Shown piece by piece: positions 1 to 6,074 of a stretch of DNA of 20,968 nucleotides. Position 1 is the first letter of the stretch. Each line of letters opens with the position of its first letter. Origin of the DNA: a virus. The stretch covers positions 1 through 20,968 of IMG/VR virus record IMGVR_UViG_3300023176_002058, one strand, 5' to 3'. The position numbers and the translations under genes are program-made. Below the pieces are notes generated by a model, which saw only the letters and a program-made list of their open reading frames with translations, was not told where the DNA came from and ran no database searches.

Positions 1-977
1 CCAGCCTGACCACGACGCATGGAGGTGATTTTGAGTTGACCGCCACCGTAGTCAGCGTTCGCAGAAGCCATGAACTCGTGATGCACATTTGCGGTGGTTG
101 TGCCGTCAGTCTCGGTGATGTCTTCAAACGCAAACGACGGGCTAAACAGCGTGGCTGATTTACCTTTGCGCGCATCCTTGTTGATGAGGTCAGCGAGTTG
201 TTGAGCGGTGCTGACATTATCAAACTGCGCGCGAAACTTAGATGTCCCCTCACCAACCGTCAGCGTCGCCACACCGCCACCACCGGGGCATAAGAAGACC
301 TTATCGGTATCAGCCGTCAATTGCGTGAAGTCATCCACCTTGAGGCGGATTTCAGCCGCGGCAATCTCGCGATAGTCAGCACCCTGCCAAATCTCAAGAC
401 GGAGAATCTGTTGCGCGTTGCGGAACATTAGCGGGACAGAACCCACATAGTCGGTGTAGTAGCGACGACGGTAGGGCTTGTAGGTGTCAAAGTTGAGGTA
501 TTCAGCCGTCTGCAACATAGGTCGCCATGCGTTGTTCGTGAGGTTGTCAATTTTGTCTTGGGTGCGGAGGATGAGTGTTTCAACCTGCGCTTTCGTGACC
601 CCTTTGCGTTTGCCGTTCGTGAACGATTGAAGGTTTTGGACCTGCGCGTTATCAGCCGTCGTGTAGTCTCCTGTTAAAGCATCAGCAAACGAAAGACGAA
701 CATTGCCGGAAGCGCGAGCAACGCTTGTAATAGTTCGCTCTTCACCCATTTCGGTATCGCTGGTAATTTCAATCGTATCACCTACTTCAAAGCCAACCAA
801 TCGGTAGTCTGCGGGGGAAATGTCAACATGGGTAGAGCCGTCTTCTGCGGCCAAGTAAACAGGGTCGGGGAATGGGATTTGAAGAATGTCAGCAACCTTT
901 TGTGCGGATGTGTAGTAAAGCCTGTCGGGGAAGAGAGGACGACCTTCGCGCTCACCTGTTTGGAATACGGTCGGCAT
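1..977 (-). CDS. Probable head-tail connector / neck protein, 3' end cut by window
   Basis: The reading frame stays open from ATG at 977 to the left edge, giving at least 325 residues with no stop, so the C-terminus lies outside the window. A good GGAGG sits 7 bases before the ATG, and the ATG shares one base with the stop of the previous gene (TGATG). Residues 130-165 (QVETLILRTQDKIDNLTNNA followed by WRP) resemble the helical core of gp6-like head-tail connectors, where a helix with 'I(D/E)xxT' is followed by a W. The first 110 residues look like a beta-rich extra domain, and residues 225-325 are Gly-rich and beta-like. The position, several genes after the major capsid protein, fits a neck or connector job. 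The connector reading is inference from a short pattern; a tail-completion or minor tail protein is the main alternative. Confidence 0.6.
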   Translation of the reverse strand, partial: MPTVFQTGEREGRPLFPDRLYYTSAQKVADILQIPFPDPVYLAAEDGSTHVDISPADYRLVGFEVGDTIEITSDTEMGEERTITSVARASGNVRLSFADALTGDYTTADNAQVQNLQSFTNGKRKGVTKAQVETLILRTQDKIDNLTNNAWRPMLQTAEYLNFDTYKPYRRRYYTDYVGSVPLMFRNAQQILRLEIWQGADYREIAAAEIRLKVDDFTQLTADTDKVFLCPGGGGVATLTVGEGTSKFRAQFDNVSTAQQLADLINKDARKGKSATLFSPSFAFEDITETDGTTTANVHHEFMASANADYGGGQLKITSMRRGQA

Positions 978-1876
978 CACTCATCCTCCATTCTCGCGCG
1001 ATATTCAAGGAACCTGTTTTTCAAGTTTTTCGGCATTTTAGGTAGTCTTCCGTGTTCTTGGTGGAATGCGTGTATGTCGGGGAACAGGTGGTCAACTCTA
1101 CCACCGCGTGAGTCTTTGCGAGCGCGACGGAGTTTTTGTTCAAACTCTTCTTGCGCTCGTCGTCGCGCTAATTGGAGGTCGTATTGTTGAACGCGAGGTG
1201 TTTCTTTTGGAGCCTGTGCTTGAGCCTGTTGACGGACGCGCTCTTCTTCTGCTTGCATTGCACGCATCTGTGCGGCGGCTTCATGAAAACCTTGAGCCTC
1301 CATTTCTTCGGGCGTCATTTTGAGCAAACGCCAAGCCATATCCATTGGATTTTCGCTTCTTTGAAAAATGCCCTTGAATGGTATGTTCTTGAAAGTGGGT
1401 GTTCCTCTACGACCCGTTGCTCCTTCAAAAGAAAAATCAGTCGCTTGAGTCGCGGAATCGTCATCAGTCATGAAACGACGACCTTCTCCTGTTGCAGTCA
1501 TGTTCATGCTTCCCCCACTCCCTACATCTCCTACCGCTTGAAAATCAACTTGGTTCGGCATTTCGGGAAGGTATTGCTTTTCGCCTCCCATGTAATGTTC
1601 GGTAGCCTCATCAAAAGCCGCTGAACCGGGATGGTGTTCAAGGCCACAATTCACGCACGCTGTTTTTCCATTTCCACTCGCGACGGTTCCGCCGCAATCC
1701 GAGCAGGTGTGAGGTTCCGCCGCTAAACCTGCTTTTCCTCGTGCTAACGCAACAGGAACGCGTTTGTCTCCAATGATTTTAATTTGCGCTGTATCAGCGT
1801 GTCTACTTCCCGTCATGGGTTTGATACGAGTGTCGTCATTATCGTCTCCATCAATATCACCGCTCAACCTCACCAT
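977..1876 (-). CDS. Zinc-ribbon protein with coiled coil, unknown function
   Basis: This 299-residue protein starts at ATG 1876, which shares a base with the stop of the upstream gene and has GAGGTGA 4 bases before it; a TTG at 1879 is less likely. Residues 58-77 form a zinc ribbon (CSDCGG, then CVNCG). Residues 187-255 are rich in E, Q, R and A and look like a long charged helix or coiled coil. The C-terminal 40 residues are basic and helical (FHQEHGRLPKMPKNLK), like helicase-associated or DNA-contacting helices, but too short to assign. A short peptide AWRLLK at 181-186 recurs in other proteins of this window. It sits between head genes and the neck gene, so a virion or assembly role is likely. 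I do not recognise the family. Confidence 0.8.
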   Translation of the reverse strand: MVRLSGDIDGDDNDDTRIKPMTGSRHADTAQIKIIGDKRVPVALARGKAGLAAEPHTCSDCGGTVASGNGKTACVNCGLEHHPGSAAFDEATEHYMGGEKQYLPEMPNQVDFQAVGDVGSGGSMNMTATGEGRRFMTDDDSATQATDFSFEGATGRRGTPTFKNIPFKGIFQRSENPMDMAWRLLKMTPEEMEAQGFHEAAAQMRAMQAEEERVRQQAQAQAPKETPRVQQYDLQLARRRAQEEFEQKLRRARKDSRGGRVDHLFPDIHAFHQEHGRLPKMPKNLKNRFLEYRARMEDE

Positions 1877-2142
1877 CAAATCACCTCTTCGGTTTTTGCA
1901 AGGTTGTAGTGCATTGGTTTCTTACACGCGCCGCATCGCTCAAGGTAGCAAAAGTGGAGCATGCCGCAGAAGCGGCAACGCGTGCCGGAACCGATGTTCA
2001 CGATGTCTCGGATGTTGCGCGTCTTCATGTTTTGACGCTTGACAACACCCTTCAACTTGTCGCGCTCATCGGTCTTAACCATTGACTCTTCGGCCTTACG
2101 CCAGCCTTGTTTCTCAAGGCGTTGCAGTTCGCTCAAGTCCAT
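1876..2142 (-). CDS. Small zinc-ribbon protein
   Basis: The protein has 88 residues from ATG 2142. A GTG at 2151 is in frame, but GAGGTG lies 6 bases before the ATG and nothing suitable precedes the GTG, so I prefer the ATG. A four-cysteine ribbon is visible at residues 56-73 (CRFCG ... CGACKK), with an extra Cys65 in the loop. The N-terminal half is charged and probably helical. Its stop overlaps the start of the next gene, so the two zinc-ribbon proteins are likely translated together. The function is unknown; nucleic-acid or protein binding during head completion is only a guess from the fold. Confidence 0.8.
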   Translation of the reverse strand: MDLSELQRLEKQGWRKAEESMVKTDERDKLKGVVKRQNMKTRNIRDIVNIGSGTRCRFCGMLHFCYLERCGACKKPMHYNLAKTEEVI

Positions 2143-2152
2143 GTCGCTCACC

Positions 2153-2326
2153 TCACGAGGTGACGACTACGACATAGAGGTTGCCCTGCATGGTGTAAGA
2201 GGTGATACCCTCAACCGTCTTCCCGCTGGTGTAGTCGTCAAGGACCTTCTGCACGCCACCGGCCACACTCGCGCCTGTCTCGCACCCTTCGTTGGGTGTG
2301 AACTCAAACACTTTTGTGTCGGACAA
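2153..2326 (-). CDS. Small hypothetical protein with TTG start (57 aa)
   Basis: A short frame between two certain genes reads as a compact protein: TTG at 2326, stop TGA at 2155-2153. Evidence that it is real: a GAGGTG 7 bases before the TTG, an in-frame stop just upstream that excludes longer forms, tight packing with both neighbours, and a sensible composition. It begins with SDTKVFEFTP and ends with a strongly beta-like GNLYVVVVTS. The fragment VQKVLDDYTSGKTVEGIT looks like a helix followed by a strand. It would fill the only gap in this part of the gene series. No family recognised; by position it is a small virion or assembly protein. Confidence 0.65.
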   Translation of the reverse strand: MSDTKVFEFTPNEGCETGASVAGGVQKVLDDYTSGKTVEGITSYTMQGNLYVVVVTS

Positions 2327-2333
2327 GGTGAAT

Positions 2334-2339
2334 CACCTC
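2334..2339 (-). promoter_or_regulatory. Ribosome binding site for the TTG-start 57-aa gene
   Basis: GAGGTG overlaps the stop of the preceding gene and lies 7 bases before TTG 2326. It is the main reason to accept this short gene. Confidence 0.6.
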
Positions 2340-2595
2340 ATCGCTTGCCGAAGACCATCAAACGACCGCCGCTTGCACCGGGGTTCGCGAAGCGAACAAG
2401 GGTCGCGGAAGTGGTGTCAATACCAGCCGTCAAAGGTGAGCCGCCGGGAGTCGCGGTGTTCGCCACAGCCGTGACCATGAGGACTTCGGAAAGGAAGTCG
2501 CTCAATTCAACGGAAGTGTCGCCGCTCGCGACGGTTCCGGTAATCACAATCAAGTCGCCCAAAGTGTGGGGTCTGTTATCGCTTACAAATGCCAT
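2338..2595 (-). CDS. Small beta-rich structural protein, possible head decoration
   Basis: The protein has 85 residues from ATG 2595. An in-frame ATG at 2604 lies directly against the GGAG, leaving no spacer, whereas GGAG is 9 bases before the ATG at 2595, so the shorter form is preferred. The sequence is rich in T, S, V, G and A with few charged residues (LGDLIVITGTVASGDTSVEL, then VLMVTAVANT), which suggests an all-beta fold. Small beta proteins encoded just after the major capsid protein often decorate the capsid or stabilise the neck. Its start is one base from the preceding stop. The assignment rests on position and composition only. Confidence 0.7.
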   Translation of the reverse strand: MAFVSDNRPHTLGDLIVITGTVASGDTSVELSDFLSEVLMVTAVANTATPGGSPLTAGIDTTSATLVRFANPGASGGRLMVFGKR

Positions 2596-2596
2596 A

Positions 2597-2971
2597 TCAT
2601 TCATCTCCTGTTGGTTCTGCTTCTTCTGCCTCGTTCATAGAGTCTTCGGTGGGGTTAAGGTGCGCGTCAATTGCCGCGAGCAACTTCTTTTTGGTGGACA
2701 GGGAAGAGGATTCAATCCCCTCTTCTTCCATCCACGCGAGAATGTCGCCTTTCGTCCATCCCATGTCGGGGATGCCGTCGTTGCCTGTGTCCACGGTCGC
2801 GGCTTCGTAAGCGAAGCCTTCAATGAGAAACTCTTTGTTGTTCTCAAAGGATGACCTGTAAGACTCAAGCCACTCCGCGCTAACTTCACGCGCTTGTCCC
2901 CAACTCCACCAACCCAAAGAACCCATGTTCGCGCCAGCGCGTCGTGGTCCTCGGTAGGTAATCGTAGGCAA
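2597..2971 (-). CDS. HeH/LEM-like domain protein with TTG start
   Basis: I place the start at TTG 2971: GAGGTG lies exactly 6 bases upstream (2978-2983) and overlaps the stop of the previous gene. An ATG at 3010 would give 137 residues but has no such site and overlaps the neighbour by 29 bases. The 124-residue product begins PTITYRGPRRAG. Residues around 72-106 (MGWTKGDILAWMEEEGIESS, then TKKKLLAAIDAHL) match the helix-extended-helix (HeH/LEM, Rho-N-like) pattern: W-T-K, a short helix, then TK-x-LL. Such domains in phages sit in small head or tail completion proteins and may bind DNA or protein. The C-terminus is acidic (NEAEEAEPTGDE). Confidence 0.75.
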   Translation of the reverse strand: MPTITYRGPRRAGANMGSLGWWSWGQAREVSAEWLESYRSSFENNKEFLIEGFAYEAATVDTGNDGIPDMGWTKGDILAWMEEEGIESSSLSTKKKLLAAIDAHLNPTEDSMNEAEEAEPTGDE

Positions 2972-2977
2972 GAAGAA

Positions 2978-2983
2978 CACCTC
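2978..2983 (-). promoter_or_regulatory. Ribosome binding site for the TTG-start HeH gene
   Basis: GAGGTG overlaps the stop of the previous gene and is 6 bases before TTG 2971, favouring this start over the upstream ATG at 3010. Confidence 0.65.
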
Positions 2984-3443
2984 AAACCACGATGAGAAGC
3001 AGTTCAGCACCCGTCGTATCGTTGGTTGTGCCGTCGCTGGTCAGTTCAATATCAAAGGTCAACTCAAGCGCGTTGGTCTTGCTCACACCAAGAGAAGCGG
3101 TCGCGTCAACCTGCGATGTGTAAACACCAAGAATGGTTGTGATACCTGCGCCACCTGCGTCTTGCGTTGGGTCGTTGGAGAGCGTTAGCGTGTCGCCTTC
3201 TGCAAGAGCAGAACTCATCGTAAGACCAATCAATCGCGGGCTTTGAGACGAGTTCGTGCCGTCAGCCTGTCGTGGCTCAAAAGGCGTAAGAGTTCCGGGG
3301 TAAGTCCCGGCTCCACCTGCCAGCCATGTCGTGCTGTCGTTGTTGCTCGCACCTGCTTGCAATTCAATGTCAAAGTTCACGGTAGTCGTAGCCGTTCCGC
3401 TACACACATATCGGATTCCTCGGTTATCTTTCGTTGTTGCCAT
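2982..3443 (-). CDS. Putative small virion protein, beta-rich
   Basis: The protein has 153 residues starting at ATG 3443, with GGAG upstream and only 15 bases after the capsid gene's stop. It is dominated by T, S, G, A, D and N, with hydrophobic strands at the N-terminus (GIRYVCSGTATTTVNFDIEL) and C-terminus (ELLLIVV). The near-repeat FDIEL occurs at about residue 24 and again near residue 130, which suggests two similar beta strands or a duplicated beta unit. Position directly after the capsid gene plus this composition points to a capsid decoration or fibre-like protein, made in quantity. No specific family recognised. Confidence 0.75.
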   Translation of the reverse strand: MATTKDNRGIRYVCSGTATTTVNFDIELQAGASNNDSTTWLAGGAGTYPGTLTPFEPRQADGTNSSQSPRLIGLTMSSALAEGDTLTLSNDPTQDAGGAGITTILGVYTSQVDATASLGVSKTNALELTFDIELTSDGTTNDTTGAELLLIVV

Positions 3444-3458
3444 TTTTCATCATCTCCT

Positions 3459-4625
3459 TCATTGTAGGTTGCGAATGCTCCCGCTTGCGCCAAAGAACGA
3501 ACACCAAAGTTCGCCCATCGTTCGGTAAAGCCCCTCTTGTCCAAGACGGTTAATCGCGAATGGGTCGCCCGTTTCAATACCGCTTTCGTAGTATTGCGTT
3601 GGGATTGCAGTTTGGAACCACAGGTAGTCCGTGTCCAAGTAGTAGATGCGCGACAGAGAACCGCTGGCGGTTGCCGTGTCATCGGGCATGTCCTTCGTTG
3701 GAATCATAGGCACGCCGTTGTAGGTCGCGACAATGAATCCAGCCTCAAGACCCGGCACACCCTTCACGCCGTTGTAGGAAGGGGTAACGCGCTTGGAGTC
3801 CATGAAGCGTTGTTGGGATTGGAGCAATTGCTGAACGCGCATCAAAGTGTCGTAGCCCGTCAGCATGACCTTCGGGTTACCACCACGGGTCCAAAGTTGC
3901 TGGAACAATCCGTCCATTTGGTTGAGGGACAAGTTGCGGTTGGTTGCGGCGGTTGAAGCGTCGCCACCAACATCCACTTCCGCGCTGTGGAAAGCGGCGG
4001 AACCATCGCGAGTGATGGAATACATGTCGTGGTCGGTCAAAGCGTCAACACCTGCTTGGGTGGTGGTCATCACGGCAGGGTCAGAGGTGATTCGGTCAAG
4101 CGATTCAAAGTCGTTGCCTGCGGTGGTGGTGACATCCTGCAAGAGCATTCGGTTGATGTGTTCAGCGTGGTGCTTACCCATCTCTTCCTTCAACACTTGG
4201 CGCACATCGCCCATACCGTCGTCCTTGTCGGAAAGGAACATGCTCACTTCGGACAAGTCAAAAGTGTGCGCGACAGTCTTGGGCTTTGCGGCCACATGGA
4301 GGAACTCCGGCTTGGAGGTGTCGGGAAGAACGCCGTTCTCGGCAATGCCGCCACCCTTCGTGAACGAAGCGCGCTCCGTGAGGATGCGCCATCCACTTCG
4401 CTCCCAAGGCTTCTTGGGCAGAATAGAGAAGGCGTTGAACTCTTGGTTGAGTTGCGACCAAACCTTTCGGCCATAGATTGCTTGATAGGTTCCCGCGGTG
4501 GTGGACAACAAAGGCGCGTCAGCCTTCAAAATGTCACCTGCTCCGTAGGAGTATCCGGTCTGAGAAGCGCCACCGTAATAGTAACGCTCCATGTCTTGAA
4601 CTGTTCTTACATAATTTCGTGCCAT
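3459..4625 (-). CDS. Major capsid protein, HK97 fold
   Basis: I use ATG 4625 (MARNYVRTV, 388 residues): it shares a base with the stop of the protease gene and has AGGAGGGG upstream. Longer in-frame starts run back into the protease. The layout fits HK97-type capsid proteins: a charged N-terminal arm, an E-loop-like stretch with Gly (residues 75-105), a long helix (140-165) that could be the spine helix, a central domain with VMLTGYDTLMRV (253-264), and a C-terminal beta section (IYYLDTDYLWFQ) ending in GELWCSFFG. Directly following a prohead protease is the classic order. About 400 residues is usual for the family. No separate propeptide is obvious; the N-terminal 40 residues could be trimmed by the protease. 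Confidence 0.88.
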   Translation of the reverse strand: MARNYVRTVQDMERYYYGGASQTGYSYGAGDILKADAPLLSTTAGTYQAIYGRKVWSQLNQEFNAFSILPKKPWERSGWRILTERASFTKGGGIAENGVLPDTSKPEFLHVAAKPKTVAHTFDLSEVSMFLSDKDDGMGDVRQVLKEEMGKHHAEHINRMLLQDVTTTAGNDFESLDRITSDPAVMTTTQAGVDALTDHDMYSITRDGSAAFHSAEVDVGGDASTAATNRNLSLNQMDGLFQQLWTRGGNPKVMLTGYDTLMRVQQLLQSQQRFMDSKRVTPSYNGVKGVPGLEAGFIVATYNGVPMIPTKDMPDDTATASGSLSRIYYLDTDYLWFQTAIPTQYYESGIETGDPFAINRLGQEGLYRTMGELWCSFFGASGSIRNLQ

Positions 4626-6034
4626 CAGTATTCCCCTCCTTTGAGTGCTTTGCCTGCAAGTCGGTGAACATCGTCCCACGACATGTTTGCAAGTTCAGCA
4701 GTTTCGGGAATGGTAACGGTTGCGGTGTTCGCAGACTTTGCAATCATTGAACCGCCAGCAGACACATTGTCAATGCGTTCGTTGAGCGCGAGAACAGCCT
4801 TCTGCAACTCAACCATTGGTTCGCGAGCGTCAAAGTTGGCCTTGGCGATTGCGTCAGCCTCAGCCTTTTGCTCCTTGAGGAAGCGGTCGGTGAAGTGGTT
4901 GTTCAAGTCGGACTTGAATTGTTGCTCGGTAGCCGCGGCCTTGAACACTTCGTAAGCAGATTCAATCTCAGCCCGTGAAACATTTCCAGCGTTGAGGTAT
5001 TCGCTCTTGATGACATTCTTGTTACCGCTTGGTGCGGAACCAAAGTTTGGTTGAGGGCGCTTGCCGGAATCGTCTTCGCCAGCCCCTTCAAGGGAACCCT
5101 GTCCGCGCATGTCGTATCCCGACTCGCCCGGTCCGTAGCCCTTGTTGAAGTGGTCGCGAGCCGCATTGGGGTCAAACCCTGCGCTCTTTGCAGTTTGCTC
5201 AAGCCACAATAGGTAGTCGCTCGTAATCATGTCGTCTCCTTTCGTCATTTTCTCATCCTCTTTGTCGTTTTTGTCTTCGTCATCGGAATACATCATGTCC
5301 TCATCTTCGTCGTCTTCTTCGTCGTCGTCCATTGGGGGCTTTTCCTTCTTGGGCATTCGCTCCTTTTTGTCGCCGTCGCCGTCAAGGTCGTTGATGTCGG
5401 GCATGAATCCTTTCTCTTTGTCTTCGTCTTTGTCCTCTTTCTCGTCAAGTTTCTTTGACAAGCGTTCAAGGACGCTTTGCAGTTCGCTCATTGTGTTGGT
5501 CATATTATCACCTGTGTCTTCCTTGAGGATGCGAAACTGCGCTTCGGGGTTGATACCCTTCTCACAAATCGTAACCTCATGGAGTTCCATGCGACGGATT
5601 TCGCGGTAGTCGCCGCGGGTTTGGTCGCTCTTGTTGACGCGCTCAAATGCTTGACCGCCGATAGAGAACGAGCGCAGGTTCCCTTTGCGGATTTCGGAAG
5701 CCACTTCGCGTGCCTTCTCAATGTCGCCGCGCAACTTGATGACGACGAACATGCCCGTGTCGTCCACTTCGGACTTCCACAGGCGACCGTTGGAGTCGGT
5801 GTAAGAATCAATAACGCTACCAACTTGAATGTTAGAGTGTGCGAGTTGCACATTGCGAAATGCTTCGGCTTTCATGAACTTGCTGAAAGCGTCTTTGAGT
5901 GCCGAGCGGGTGATGAGGTCGCCCTGCTTGTCAACCATCTCAACTGACGCGTATCCAGCAACAACCAAATCATCGCCGAACCCCTTCAAAATGATGGGGT
6001 CCGAGGAAGAAGAGGGGGCCGCAAGAATCGCCAT
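4625..6034 (-). CDS. Prohead protease fused to scaffold domain
   Basis: The 469-residue protein has an N-terminal HK97-type (S78 family) serine protease, about residues 1-170: His66 in QLAHSN, Ser124 in RSFSIGG, and the closing LHEVTICEKGINPEA strand typical of the family. Residues 195-265 are an extremely acidic D/E/K linker containing an EF-hand-like loop (DINDLDGDGD, 213-222). Residues 270-469 form a mostly helical scaffold-like domain ending in the peptide MSWDDVHRLAGKAL. The protease would cleave scaffold and capsid protein during head maturation. Good internal start sites at 5503 and 5230 could also make the scaffold separately. No Shine-Dalgarno site precedes the main start, but a TATA-like box does, so the message may be leaderless. 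Confidence 0.88.
   Translation of the reverse strand: MAILAAPSSSSDPIILKGFGDDLVVAGYASVEMVDKQGDLITRSALKDAFSKFMKAEAFRNVQLAHSNIQVGSVIDSYTDSNGRLWKSEVDDTGMFVVIKLRGDIEKAREVASEIRKGNLRSFSIGGQAFERVNKSDQTRGDYREIRRMELHEVTICEKGINPEAQFRILKEDTGDNMTNTMSELQSVLERLSKKLDEKEDKDEDKEKGFMPDINDLDGDGDKKERMPKKEKPPMDDDEEDDEDEDMMYSDDEDKNDKEDEKMTKGDDMITSDYLLWLEQTAKSAGFDPNAARDHFNKGYGPGESGYDMRGQGSLEGAGEDDSGKRPQPNFGSAPSGNKNVIKSEYLNAGNVSRAEIESAYEVFKAAATEQQFKSDLNNHFTDRFLKEQKAEADAIAKANFDAREPMVELQKAVLALNERIDNVSAGGSMIAKSANTATVTIPETAELANMSWDDVHRLAGKALKGGEY
5507..5513 (-). promoter_or_regulatory. Internal ribosome binding site within protease gene
   Basis: AGGTGAT lies 3 bases before an in-frame ATG (5503) exactly where the protease domain ends. 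A second site, AGGAG at 5236-5240, is 5 bases before another in-frame ATG at 5230. Either could start a protease-free scaffold protein, as lambda Nu3 is made inside gene C. The match may be chance, but both fall at domain borders. Confidence 0.4.
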
Positions 6035-6057
6035 TGCTTTCGCGACTTTACTTCATG

Positions 6058-6068
6058 CTATATCAATG
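6058..6068 (-). promoter_or_regulatory. Possible archaeal TATA box for protease-capsid transcript
   Basis: ATTGATATAGC on the minus strand is centred about 28 bases before the protease ATG at 6034, in the 40-base gap after the giant gene. This is the usual TATA-to-start distance in archaea, and the ATG lacks a Shine-Dalgarno site, as expected for a leaderless transcript. A separate promoter here would let the capsid genes be expressed more strongly than the giant gene. The BRE element is not convincing, so this is tentative. Confidence 0.35.
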
Positions 6069-6074
6069 AAACCC

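Noticed and set aside
2972-3010. ATG start at 3010 for the HeH gene
   Set aside because: It lacks a ribosome site and overlaps the upstream gene by 29 bases; the TTG at 2971 has GAGGTG at ideal spacing.
4626-4679. Longer N-terminus for the capsid protein
   Set aside because: The extra 18 codons lie inside the end of the protease gene in another frame, while ATG 4625 has a strong ribosome site and the TGATG junction usual here.
5229-5609. Serine-rich plus-strand frame and CGTC-like triplet repeats
   Set aside because: It is the complement of the Asp/Glu-rich linker in the protease-scaffold gene; the repeats come from GAC/GAT/GAA codons.
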